Shown one piece after another: positions 7,485 to 15,669 of a stretch of 64,000 bases of DNA (position 1 is its first letter; every line of letters starts with the position of its first letter). This DNA is from a virus. The DNA lies in the IMG/VR virus record IMGVR_UViG_3300018080_000148, positions 25,923 through 89,922 of that record, one strand, 5' to 3'. The notes below the pieces were generated by a model, which did no database searches, was not told where the DNA came from, and was given only the letters and a program-made list of their open reading frames with translations. Made by a program: the position numbers and the translations under genes.

Positions 7485-9221
7485 TCATTCCTCGCCAAAG
7501 AACTCTTTGTTGTATTTCTCTGCAATTTCTTCAGGAGTAGGGGCGGGCTCTATTATGGCATCCACCTCTTTGTCGGGCGCACCACCCACAAGCTGAGACA
7601 TGGCATCTTCGGGACTGACCTCCTGACGATCACGATGTTCCTGCTCCACCTTTGCCATCACCTTTTCAGCCTGCTTCTTCTTGAAATGGTCCATCCTCTT
7701 TTGTTCACGAAGGTTTTCTTCTGTTTTCTCAGCCGCCGTCGTTTCTCGCAGTTGATCGGCCTGATGCTTAATCCGTTTGTATTCCTGCTCACCAATCGTC
7801 TCTAACACAAGACGGAGAGGGTCCATTCTCAAATAGAATTTCTTCCCCTTTTTGCCGTGGCGGTGTTTGGCCACAAAACCCCTGGCGATGTTCAGGTCGG
7901 ACTCATCCCGTGTCTGGTTTAGCGTCCAAAAAGCATCCAAAGGACGAACCTGCCCAAAAGCATCAGCAAGGTTTTCATCATCGATCATGCCGCCTTCTCG
8001 TATGACTTCCTTGGCGCTCTTGTTGGGCTGCAAAGCCGTCAAAACGCAGACATGTTCGTCAACGGCAAAACTACGCAGGTCACGAACAATTCGATACTTC
8101 GACTCCCACCCCGGTATGCCAGGGTAATCCTTCATCTCGCCAACATAATCCACAATCACAAGATCAGGATAAAAACCATGAAGAAGAGACTGTTGAAAGT
8201 AAGACCTGAACTCCGAGAGTCCCATGTGACTCCCAGGAAACTGCTTAATGATTAACCGTTGACGGTCATCCCCGAATATGTCCCTGTTGTCCTCGATATA
8301 GTCATTCAACCCTTGAATAACCACACCTTCGTAATCCACAAGATTGTCGATGTTCATACCCGTTTCACGGGCTTTGTCAGCAATCTGAGCATCGAATCGC
8401 TGGGCAACTCGATCCCACGCTAATTCCAACGAGATGTAAAGTACCTTGTACCCCTTGTTCATGTTGGCCATAGCAGACCGCAACAAGGCCAAGGATTTGC
8501 CCACACCCGACAAACCCATCCAAGCCCCTATTTCACCTCTGTCCAAGCCACCGCCAGACAACAACCCATCAATTACATCAAACCCAGAAGAAAATACATC
8601 ATTCTGCTCCTGCTTCCGCTTCATCTCCGCATACCGTTCCTCAATGGTTTTGGGGTCAAAATAATCCAACCCAAGATCGGTGTTGCGGTCCACCAGAATG
8701 GCCTCATTGAGAATTTCCCGCACCTTATCCAAAGACGCCTCGTCCTCGGGGTTTTCCTTCATGATACGGCTACATGTGCCAAAGGCCCGCTTCATCGCCA
8801 TGCGCTGAGCGAACTTGACTATTTTGTCGAGAATGAAATCTCTCGACTCTTCCACGATGGAATAGTAGTCGTAGACAAGATTGAACTCTTGACGATAAAG
8901 TTGCTTAAAGTCCGCTTTCTTTCCTTCAATTACATCTTCCAACTGAACCGCCAAGAAAGTCTTCTTGGGGACGCTTCTGTATTTTTCAAAATAATTCAAC
9001 AGAAGCTTGGACACTACCTTGTGAACTTCATTCGTAAAATATTCCGGCTTAACCAATCCTAAACTCAGCGTCAGTAGCTTCCGATCCTTCAATAGCATGT
9101 TCAATAATTCACGCTGAAACTCCTCATCCCACTTGTAGTGGTCTTCATTCGCTGGAATGTCCGGATCGACGAAGCCATCCAGCATTCGCTCCTCTTCCGG
9201 CGTCAGTTCCATATCATCCAT
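7485..9221 (-). CDS. DnaB-type replicative DNA helicase (578 aa)
   Basis: This is a RecA-fold hexameric helicase of the DnaB/gp41 family that would unwind the replication fork. The N-terminal helical domain spans residues about 25-190. The ATPase domain has Walker A GLSGVGKSLALL near residue 238, Walker B LVIVDYVGEM near residue 352, and a sensor/arginine-finger region with LTALQPNKSAKE. A charged C-terminal tail of about 110 residues (Glu/Lys/Gln-rich, ending KYNKEFFGEE) goes beyond the usual core. It is flanked by the UvsY-like gene downstream and the polymerase gene upstream. A dispersed GTGTGG element lies about 44 nt before the start codon. Confidence 0.9.
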   Translation of the reverse strand: MDDMELTPEEERMLDGFVDPDIPANEDHYKWDEEFQRELLNMLLKDRKLLTLSLGLVKPEYFTNEVHKVVSKLLLNYFEKYRSVPKKTFLAVQLEDVIEGKKADFKQLYRQEFNLVYDYYSIVEESRDFILDKIVKFAQRMAMKRAFGTCSRIMKENPEDEASLDKVREILNEAILVDRNTDLGLDYFDPKTIEERYAEMKRKQEQNDVFSSGFDVIDGLLSGGGLDRGEIGAWMGLSGVGKSLALLRSAMANMNKGYKVLYISLELAWDRVAQRFDAQIADKARETGMNIDNLVDYEGVVIQGLNDYIEDNRDIFGDDRQRLIIKQFPGSHMGLSEFRSYFQQSLLHGFYPDLVIVDYVGEMKDYPGIPGWESKYRIVRDLRSFAVDEHVCVLTALQPNKSAKEVIREGGMIDDENLADAFGQVRPLDAFWTLNQTRDESDLNIARGFVAKHRHGKKGKKFYLRMDPLRLVLETIGEQEYKRIKHQADQLRETTAAEKTEENLREQKRMDHFKKKQAEKVMAKVEQEHRDRQEVSPEDAMSQLVGGAPDKEVDAIIEPAPTPEEIAEKYNKEFFGEE

Positions 9222-9264
9222 TATCTACCTCACAACATCTTTCATCGGGGGAGTGTAACCAATC

Positions 9265-9283
9265 TTTCCCACAAGCCACACTA
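9265..9283 (-). promoter_or_regulatory. Dispersed GTGTGG-element, copy upstream of the helicase gene
   Basis: On the minus strand this reads AGTGTGGCTTGTGGGAAA, a variant of the elements at 6682, 11452, 42026 and 43535. It sits 44 nt upstream of the helicase start codon. A promoter or protein-binding role is inferred from the recurring position upstream of genes. Confidence 0.35.
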
Positions 9284-9355
9284 CGTAAGCATATTAACCC
9301 CGCAATTTCTGCATCGGGCATTATTATCGCTGGGAAGTTTTTAGTCAATGCGAAA

Positions 9356-9384
9356 CGCCCGCCCGGCAACAAGCCGGGCGGGCG
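9356..9384. terminator. GC-rich 12-bp hairpin between the helicase gene and the 9415 gene
   Basis: CGCCCGCCCGGC pairs perfectly with GCCGGGCGGGCG across a 5-nt loop. Only a short U-tract (GTTT) follows on the minus strand. It could terminate the transcript of the upstream minus-strand genes or stabilise the mRNA end. Confidence 0.5.
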
Positions 9385-9414
9385 CTGAAGAAGTCACAGA
9401 AGTGATCTGTGATT

Positions 9415-9975
9415 TTAGCCAACTCCGAGATAATCATACTCGGATAGGGACACTTGCCCTGATCTAAGAGATTTCTCTCGTGTTATTTTTTTGCCAGCCG
9501 CTTTTTGTTCGTTCCAAGTAATCGCCTTGCAGTACGCCTTAAATTTCGGGTGATCCAGTATTAACCCAGCCTTTCTCGATGGTCGCTCATGGGCTGGAAC
9601 GAGGGTGCGGACCAACTTCTCCAACAACCTCTCCTGATATATCCCGAACTTTTGCCGGTTTGCCCCATGCCTCGTTTTGTTCTCCCACAGCTTGATTAGC
9701 TCTCTAACCAGCCGCTTGAGAAAACGATCCTTCGCATGCTTCCGACACAATTCAAGGCATCGTTCAATGTACGTCTGCCTCTTGAAATACGACCCGGCCC
9801 TTAAAAGCGATATGCTCAAGTCCTGAAAGAAGTCCTCGGGATCTTCCGTATGGTTATTCTTGTCATTCTTCCTGATTAGCTGCCACGATTGGTACTTGGT
9901 CAGCTTCCCGTACTTGTCTTCCAACTCTTGAAATTCGTCTTCGCTTACAGGGAAACGCTTGTAGACATGCTCCAT
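9415..9975 (-). CDS. Hypothetical helical basic protein in the replication operon (186 aa)
   Basis: The protein is Lys/Arg-rich and predicted to be nearly all helical. The segment DPEDFFQDLSISLLRAGSYF (residues about 46-65) recalls sigma-region-2 helices, but the similarity is too short to call. It starts 10 nt after the polymerase gene on the same strand and has a Gly-rich C-terminus. A DNA-binding accessory role in replication or transcription is possible. Confidence 0.5.
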   Translation of the reverse strand: MEHVYKRFPVSEDEFQELEDKYGKLTKYQSWQLIRKNDKNNHTEDPEDFFQDLSISLLRAGSYFKRQTYIERCLELCRKHAKDRFLKRLVRELIKLWENKTRHGANRQKFGIYQERLLEKLVRTLVPAHERPSRKAGLILDHPKFKAYCKAITWNEQKAAGKKITREKSLRSGQVSLSEYDYLGVG

Positions 9976-9985
9976 AAGACCTCCA

Positions 9986-11296
9986 CTAAACTGTTTCTAG
10001 TTGATGCAGCCGCTCGCCGACCTTAACAGTGACCTTTAAGTCCAACCCAGCGTAAAGATCATCCGGCTTTTCCAACGTGTCTACGCACAGCCGAACATTC
10101 TTCTCCAGGTCTTTTTTCTTGACTGTCACCATATAACCGTCATGGACATGACATGCGATCCGAGCAAAGCCTTTCAAGGCATCAAACAACTGGACCAGCT
10201 TGTGCAAGCATACAATTGAGGCGGGCGCTTGCACCACGAAATTCCTGATTCGATGTTCTTTCCCATCAAACCTACGTCTTCGTCCATAGTGATCGTAGAC
10301 AAAGCCGTCGTAATCATTGGAATTCTGCTGATCTCTTACCCACGCCATGGCGGCGGGGAACTCTGCACAGACATTTGCTTTCAATCGCTCAGCCACCCAT
10401 TCATCGACTTTCAGCCTTCGAGAAAGCGTTTTCGTTCCCAATCCGTACATGATGGGTAGAAAAATTGATTTGCATACTTCTCGATAGGCGGGGCTACACT
10501 TAACACTAGTTATCCTCTCCCAAATAATTTTATACACATCTTCCCCGGTTTCCAAAATTTCTTTCAGAGCGGCATCTCTCGATAGCCACTGAAGAACCCG
10601 CACTTCCAAACTGGCGTAGTCCAAAACGATAAACATTAGGTCGCCGTATTCGCCCGGCAGGTAGTTGTGCATTTCATCTTTCGACAAGCTGTGAGGGTTA
10701 AACCCCTCCTTGAAGGCGTTGGAGCCTTTCAGCCTTCCATTCGCTTGCCCCTCTATCTCGTAGTGGGGATGAACCCTCCTTCGACCCCGCACCAATCCCG
10801 TTGATTCAATGGCAGGGAGAACCTCTTTGATGAGCGGAAGAAAAACTTGACCGTAGAGAGACTTGATCTGCTCCCACCGAGAGTATCGTGTCACCTTTGC
10901 CAGTCGCTCGGCTGCTTCTGCATAGTTCTCGGGACGATCCCCCTTGTATGCCATCAAGGATTCGAGCACTTTTAGATCGAGGATGGGGCGGCTGGTGACC
11001 AGCCTGTAGCCCGTTTTTCCGTAGAAGTAGGAGAAGATGTCCTTCAGTCCCCACCCTATCATCACGTTCTTGCAGTTCAGGTAGTGGGTGAACTTCGAGG
11101 CAAAAGACTTTAATTCATTTCCATCGAGGGGGAGAGGGTAATTGATAGCAACCTGTTCATTCGCCATGAAGAAGGCAGGTCTCTTCTTCGTCTTCAACTT
11201 CTGGTCAGGTCTTAAAGTGAAATCCCAAACATCTCCTCCAGGGGCAAAAAACATATTCTTGTCAACAAACGTCTCCAATGCCTCATTAGCATCCAT
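9986..11296 (-). CDS. Family A DNA polymerase, short form (436 aa)
   Basis: This is a PolA-type polymerase domain. Motif A is LDYASLEVRVLQWLS (residues about 226-240), motif B is REVCKSIFLPIMYGLG (about 274-289) with the Arg-Lys-Tyr-Gly pattern, and motif C is ACHVHDGYMV (about 383-392). The palm, fingers and thumb fit in about 300 residues. The N-terminal 130 residues are too short and lack the DEDD motifs of a proofreading domain. Motif C has HDG where HDE is usual, so the second carboxylate next to the catalytic Asp is replaced. Proofreading might come from the separate exonuclease at 5501-6076. Confidence 0.9.
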   Translation of the reverse strand: MDANEALETFVDKNMFFAPGGDVWDFTLRPDQKLKTKKRPAFFMANEQVAINYPLPLDGNELKSFASKFTHYLNCKNVMIGWGLKDIFSYFYGKTGYRLVTSRPILDLKVLESLMAYKGDRPENYAEAAERLAKVTRYSRWEQIKSLYGQVFLPLIKEVLPAIESTGLVRGRRRVHPHYEIEGQANGRLKGSNAFKEGFNPHSLSKDEMHNYLPGEYGDLMFIVLDYASLEVRVLQWLSRDAALKEILETGEDVYKIIWERITSVKCSPAYREVCKSIFLPIMYGLGTKTLSRRLKVDEWVAERLKANVCAEFPAAMAWVRDQQNSNDYDGFVYDHYGRRRRFDGKEHRIRNFVVQAPASIVCLHKLVQLFDALKGFARIACHVHDGYMVTVKKKDLEKNVRLCVDTLEKPDDLYAGLDLKVTVKVGERLHQLETV

Positions 11297-11358
11297 GTTA
11301 TCCCTCTTGTGGGGTATTCGCTGCTGCGCTTAAGTCCTCTTTAAAGCTCTTTATTTTC

Positions 11359-11760
11359 AAAAAAGGGCCGCTTCCCTTAGTGGATACCTAGTTCTTTAAA
11401 GAACTACCGAGTCCTATAAGGCCCGGAAAATCCACAAGGTTACGGCTCTTGTGTGGACACGTTTTTTCCCAATGACCACACCTTTCAATTTTCCCCGATT
11501 TGCACCTCGTTGAAGATCCTCGTTCTAGGCTACTGACCCAAGATTTTGGATTACTCTCTGACGAGAGAACTAGGTATCCACGTAAACCCCTCCTTTTGGG
11601 AGGGGCAAGGACCAGGACGTAGCGACCATACAGGAAGCAGGACTAAGCTAAAGCAAATTCCCAACATCAACTACCTGTCCGGAGCCTGGAAGACAGTCTT
11701 GCGACTGCCCACTTGGTTTCACCAGGAAGAACGTTCACCCTCCTATTGCATACGCAGGTT
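11359..11760 (-). ncRNA. Candidate large structured RNA upstream of the polymerase gene
   Basis: About 400 nt without a convincing gene are full of helices. A 16-nt segment (11566-11581) is the exact reverse complement of 11380-11395 and closes a domain of about 200 nt. AGTTCTTTAAAGAACT is a perfect 16-nt palindrome at 11390-11405. CCCCTCC pairs with GGAGGGG at 11586-11606. CAGTC-GCAA-GACTG near 11704 has a GNRA tetraloop only when read on the minus strand. The minus-strand transcript would end at AAGGG-AAGCGG-CCCTT followed by U6 (about 11359-11379), a rho-independent terminator directly after the closing helix. I recognise no RNA family. Large phage RNAs such as GOLLD and ROOL are comparable in kind only. 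Confidence 0.5.
11452..11483 (-). repeat. 32-nt dispersed repeat, copy 2
   Basis: Identical to 6682-6713. Here the element is inside the domain closed by the 16-bp long-range helix of the candidate structured RNA, where its TGTGG and CCACA ends would form a hairpin arm. Confidence 0.7.
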
Positions 11761-11784
11761 AGGATCACTCATGGAGGTTTTAAC

Positions 11785-11871
11785 ATGATAGGTCAGCGCC
11801 CGCCGAGAGCTTATTTTTTCTCATTGAGCCTTTGCAAATCAGTTTATTTCCTCAATCGTGCGCAATTCTAA
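11785..11871 (+). CDS. Possible 28-aa peptide
   Basis: The ATG at 11785 follows a good ribosome site (GGAGG, 7-nt spacer) and encodes MIGQRPPRAYFFSLSLCKSV and eight more residues. It lies between the candidate RNA and the plus-strand gene at 11960. It could be a leader peptide or chance. Confidence 0.2.
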   Translation: MIGQRPPRAYFFSLSLCKSVYFLNRAQF

Positions 11872-11900
11872 TGCCAAACTGAACCCAAATCAAGTTCGAT

Positions 11901-11929
11901 TTGACGATTCTTTACACTTCGGCTATCAT
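11901..11929 (+). promoter_or_regulatory. Sigma-70-type promoter for the gene at 11960
   Basis: TTGACG at 11901-11906 and TATCAT at 11924-11929 are separated by 17 nt, the optimal spacing. Transcription would begin near 11936, leaving a 24-nt leader with a GGAGG ribosome site before the ATG at 11960. This suggests early expression by host RNA polymerase. Confidence 0.6.
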
Positions 11930-11959
11930 AGTGTTCATAATTGAAAATCTGGAGGAGCG

Positions 11960-12661
11960 ATGTACGATCTTGAAGCTATTCTTGAGTGGAACATGGACGA
12001 ATTGCAGGCCAAAGCCTACAAGATCGCCCTCATATGGGAAGAACTCACGAGAGAAGAGTTTCCAGATTATCAACACATTAGGTTGCGGCGGAAAGGAGAC
12101 CCTCGAAAGTCCATTTTGTTTAAGTATTGTCGCAAGCTGGTGATGGAAACACAAGGCATGATTGCGGATAGCGAGTATCGACTTTATGTCTTGGCCCAGC
12201 TTCACATCTTGAAAAACGCCAACCCCACCAACATTCACGCCAGGATTGATCCGGGCATTCTCTGCGGGCCGAGAGCTTGGCGGCGCTGGAAAAAATGGAA
12301 AGGGTTGTACGACAAGAAAAGAAGGGAGTACGACAACGACGTTGAAGTTGCGAAGATAACAACGCAGGTGTCGTCGATAGAAAAGGAATTGGAAAGAACC
12401 AAGAAGTTCTTTTTTGAAAAATATAATCGGGAGCCGACCTACCAGCAGATTTATCAGGCAATGCACGATCACACGATGATTCGGTGGGTTACGATTGACA
12501 GGGTGTCGCCTTATTACATTTTGATGTCACCTTATGTCGCTCGATCCCTGGAGGAGAGGGGGTTAGAGGAATTTTTTCTCTTCGACCTTAGTGTTTACCA
12601 AGAATCGATAACTCCAGAGATCGAGGACGTGTTTCATAAGGTATTCGATTACGAGTCTTAA
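11960..12661 (+). CDS. Hypothetical protein with its own early-type promoter (233 aa)
   Basis: The family is not recognised. The protein is basic and mostly helical, with a Trp-rich stretch GPRAWRRWKKWKGLYDK near residue 110, a coiled-coil-like segment about residues 135-160 and an aromatic-rich C-terminus. GGAGG with a good spacer supports the start. It is the only plus-strand gene between the replication operon and the 12658-16458 block. It overlaps the convergent gene by 4 nt. Confidence 0.65.
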   Translation: MYDLEAILEWNMDELQAKAYKIALIWEELTREEFPDYQHIRLRRKGDPRKSILFKYCRKLVMETQGMIADSEYRLYVLAQLHILKNANPTNIHARIDPGILCGPRAWRRWKKWKGLYDKKRREYDNDVEVAKITTQVSSIEKELERTKKFFFEKYNREPTYQQIYQAMHDHTMIRWVTIDRVSPYYILMSPYVARSLEERGLEEFFLFDLSVYQESITPEIEDVFHKVFDYES

Positions 12662-14127
12662 GCTTTGCCGAGCAATCTCGCCATTCTTTCTTCTTCTTCC
12701 CGATCTCGCTTGGCAGCCTCAACGCCTTTTCTGCCCTGCTTGGCCAATCTATCCTTGATTACATGTCTCACGTAATCAGGGTCTAGCTCCCTATCTTTCC
12801 CGAAATAGTGCAGCATTGATGGCTCCATTCCCATTCCCACGCCTTTATCGAGCGGCTCAAATTCGGACTCTCCTGGTCGGCGTCGTCTGTAAAATGGAAT
12901 TGAGGTAGCCGCATCCCCGCCCGGTTGGCCCATGCGGTATATTCTGTGGAGTTGTCTATACATCTTCTCTGGTGATAGTTGTAGATGTGTAGCGCTTGCG
13001 CCTAACCCCCCGCCCCTGGCCAGGGGAACGTCGAACTCTCCTGTGACGATGCCGCTCTTGGTCTTCTTTCCAGCCGATGGTCTTTTCTTGATGGGCCCTT
13101 GCTGTGACAACCACTGGTAGAAGGGGTCGTCCTTGTCTATGGCTGATCCCATTGGAAAATACACTCCCATTCCATGCTCAGACATGTATTGGTAGAAGCT
13201 TTCTACGAAATCTACCCAAACATCCCACAACTGCTTGGTTCCAACACCTCTTCCTTGGAGTTTTTCCAGGGTTTTAACATAGCGATCCACTTCCCCTGGA
13301 ATCCCCTTTTCAAGGGCAGCCGCCTTATCTCCTTTTACACTCCATTTCTGGGGATCGAGATCACCGGCCATATCTGGGAATACGGTGGAGTAGATGTCGA
13401 TGTTGTGCGTGTCAATGCATCCAGCCCTACCGAATAGTAGTTGGGCCATAAACCCGGCTTTTACTGGTTGCACTCCTGGCAATTTGGAAAGGTGGGCGAT
13501 GAGAGCCCTGTCGTCTCCCTTTTTGGCTAATGCGGGTAATGTTGTGAAATACTTCTCTTTATTAGACCATATTTGTGACACCGTGTCCAACTTCCATCCA
13601 CTTACCGTGTGCGCAAGTGAATGGTACTTGTCATCAAAAACCTTGACGATTTCTTGTAGTTGTTCTGGGGTTACTTTGTGAGGAAAGTAATGGTGCAGTA
13701 TTGCCATCATCGTGTTGAATCCATCCCAATGTTTTGGAAATGGCACGTTGGCCGAGAGCGGGGAAAACATCATCGTTTGGGCGAAGTTCTCCGGGCTACT
13801 CATGGCAAAGCTTTGTATCTTTTTGATGTGCCTTGCATATCCGCTAAGGGGTGTTATTGGGCACGATCTTTTGAGATCTTCAAAAGGAGGTTCGTATTTT
13901 GCGTCGTATGGCGGCGTCCATATTTCACCTCCAGGATCTCTTTCTTCAGGAGGGGGCACTCGTTTGGGTTCGGGAGTCGTGTCAAATAGGCTGCCTTGTA
14001 CATGTGTCGGCTTTTTCTTTTTCTTGCGTGCTGCTTCTTCTAGAACTTCACATAGACCAGTGCCCAGGCTGGACAATACATAGCCCCAACAAGCTTCTTC
14101 TATATTAAACCATTCCTTGAATTCCAT
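12658..14127 (-). CDS. HhH-GPD glycosylase-like protein with capsid-targeting-like N-terminus (489 aa)
   Basis: Residues about 210-250 contain SKLPGVQPVKAGFMAQLLF followed by GRAGCIDTHNIDIY. This is the helix-hairpin-helix plus Gly-Pro-Asp pattern of endonuclease III/OGG-type base-excision glycosylases, with the catalytic Asp in IDTHN. The N-terminus MEFKEWFNIEE resembles the capsid-targeting peptide of T4 internal proteins and is followed by a Lys-rich stretch. CTAGATA lies 5 nt before the ATG, with no Shine-Dalgarno sequence. The C-terminal 200 residues are Pro/Gly/Arg-rich and unrecognised. It may be a head-packaged DNA-repair or DNA-attacking protein; the catalytic activity is inferred. 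Confidence 0.55.
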   Translation of the reverse strand: MEFKEWFNIEEACWGYVLSSLGTGLCEVLEEAARKKKKKPTHVQGSLFDTTPEPKRVPPPEERDPGGEIWTPPYDAKYEPPFEDLKRSCPITPLSGYARHIKKIQSFAMSSPENFAQTMMFSPLSANVPFPKHWDGFNTMMAILHHYFPHKVTPEQLQEIVKVFDDKYHSLAHTVSGWKLDTVSQIWSNKEKYFTTLPALAKKGDDRALIAHLSKLPGVQPVKAGFMAQLLFGRAGCIDTHNIDIYSTVFPDMAGDLDPQKWSVKGDKAAALEKGIPGEVDRYVKTLEKLQGRGVGTKQLWDVWVDFVESFYQYMSEHGMGVYFPMGSAIDKDDPFYQWLSQQGPIKKRPSAGKKTKSGIVTGEFDVPLARGGGLGASATHLQLSPEKMYRQLHRIYRMGQPGGDAATSIPFYRRRRPGESEFEPLDKGVGMGMEPSMLHYFGKDRELDPDYVRHVIKDRLAKQGRKGVEAAKRDREEEERMARLLGKA

Positions 14128-14138
14128 ACTTCTATCTA
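14128..14138 (-). promoter_or_regulatory. TAWATA late-promoter box for the 14127 gene
   Basis: On the minus strand TAGATA is followed by 5 nt and then the ATG at 14127. There is no ribosome site in between. It matches the TAWATA-N5-ATG arrangement seen at several other genes. Confidence 0.45.
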
Positions 14139-15650
14139 GCTCCCGGCTGTAAGATTTGTTACTTTCACGATCACTCGTTCAGAACGAGGCTCGAAGGTGA
14201 TTGCCGTGCCGCTACGAGAGCCACCCGGCCTGTGATAAATCAGTTTTACGTAGGTGCTGTTGTCTATCACATCAACAGTTGCATCCGGTCTTGCCTTCAA
14301 TTTGGATTTGGGGTCCGAGGTGGCGATGAAGTCTTTTTGCATGTTTCCCGACCAATTTGCACCGCCTCTGGATGTACGAGCATAATTCCTAACGGCTGGG
14401 AGTGTGTCGTATCGCTCTCCCTTTGCTACCACCCCGGACATTAGGTCATTCAATAGTGCAACGAACTTCTTGGGATTTCCCTGGAATGCTTGGGCTGGCC
14501 TGCTGAGCAAGTCGATCACAGCTACCCTCCAGTCCTTGTAGTATGTGTCGTGCGCTGTGTTTGCCAACGCATTGCTCAAATCCCGGTCGAATTTCTGATC
14601 GCCACGCCCACCAAGAAGGTGGTAGGCGGGCAAGGGCCCGAGGCTGGCAATGTGAACTTTATGCTCCGTGGTGAATTTTACATTCCACCCCAACTGACTT
14701 CTTTCGCCCTGTTCTAATGCTGAACTACAAAACAAAACCAAATCGGCTGGATTATGTCTGACATCCGGCCAATCAGCTTCCCCACCGGTAAAAGCTATTT
14801 GATCCGGCTGACATTTAAGCACCTGTTGGCTGCGACGAAATATTTGATCTCCCAAGTCCCTAGCATTTTCCACGACCATGTGGTGCAAAAGATCGACAGC
14901 TTGTTGTTTCTTGGTGCGGAAATGAATCATCTTAGAAGCAATCTGTTCTAAGTACCTTTCTCGCTTTTTCTCAAACAAATCAACTGTTGTGGCACCATTG
15001 CCGAAATCAAATTCGTCCCTATCCACAAGCTTCCTGGTAGTTATGAGGTGAAGAAACACCTCCACCTCAAACAAATATCCAAGTTCTGCGCCAAACCTAC
15101 TTGCGCTTTGCCGAATAGCACGCTTAAAAGTATCCCATTCGCCAGTATTCCAGCCAGGATCGTTTAAGCCTTTTAGAGATGCAACGGCCCCCAACTCTTT
15201 TTCATTGGGTCTTGTTTCCAGCATAGGGTCGTTGTGAGCAGCCAACCGCATGGGACTAAGACTGCCCGCTCCTGTACGCATCGGCATACTAAGTGTAGCG
15301 GGCTCGGATGAGGCCCCCATTATCGATTCATAGTCGTTGGGGAATTGGAAAGACACCCTTCCTTGTTCGGACTCAAACTTCTGGAGAGTTCGTTGTTTTA
15401 CCTTGTTGAAAAAATCATCCAATCCCTCCTCCTCCTGCATCCACTCTTTGAAGCTTAGGGCTAGTTTGCGGAATTGGTTGAGGGGACGGTATGGGTTGGT
15501 GAGGATTTTGTTCACTTCTTTTTTGCCCTTTGCGTTGGTAAGCTTATCCCACGCCTTTCTCCGGGACTCACGAGTGTATTTCTTGAACACACCCGCCAGC
15601 TTTTCCATCATGTCCTGAATGGCTTCTTTTTGGCTTGATTTTTGTCCCAT
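14136..15650 (-). CDS. Hypothetical protein (504 aa)
   Basis: I do not recognise the family. The first 75 residues are basic and helical, and near residue 65 there is LSFKEWMQEEEGLDDFF, which resembles the capsid-targeting-like peptides that begin neighbouring proteins. A block rich in Asp/Glu and aromatic residues follows. Near residue 310 DLVLFCSS and, slightly later, GWNVKFTTEHKVHIASLGPL recall a nuclease-like core, but not enough for a call. A GGGAC site precedes the ATG. It lies between two late-type genes on the same strand. Confidence 0.55.
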   Translation of the reverse strand: MGQKSSQKEAIQDMMEKLAGVFKKYTRESRRKAWDKLTNAKGKKEVNKILTNPYRPLNQFRKLALSFKEWMQEEEGLDDFFNKVKQRTLQKFESEQGRVSFQFPNDYESIMGASSEPATLSMPMRTGAGSLSPMRLAAHNDPMLETRPNEKELGAVASLKGLNDPGWNTGEWDTFKRAIRQSASRFGAELGYLFEVEVFLHLITTRKLVDRDEFDFGNGATTVDLFEKKRERYLEQIASKMIHFRTKKQQAVDLLHHMVVENARDLGDQIFRRSQQVLKCQPDQIAFTGGEADWPDVRHNPADLVLFCSSALEQGERSQLGWNVKFTTEHKVHIASLGPLPAYHLLGGRGDQKFDRDLSNALANTAHDTYYKDWRVAVIDLLSRPAQAFQGNPKKFVALLNDLMSGVVAKGERYDTLPAVRNYARTSRGGANWSGNMQKDFIATSDPKSKLKARPDATVDVIDNSTYVKLIYHRPGGSRSGTAITFEPRSERVIVKVTNLTAGS

Positions 15651-15669
15651 TTGTCCCTTTTGTGTCCCA

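Noticed and set aside
9415-9975. Calling this protein a sigma factor
   Set aside because: Only a 20-residue stretch recalls sigma region 2; the 57153 protein is a better late-sigma candidate.
11546-11788. Plus-strand 80-codon frame in the structured region
   Set aside because: It covers one arm of the 16-nt long-range helix, has no family features, and the RNA features better explain the conservation-like structure.
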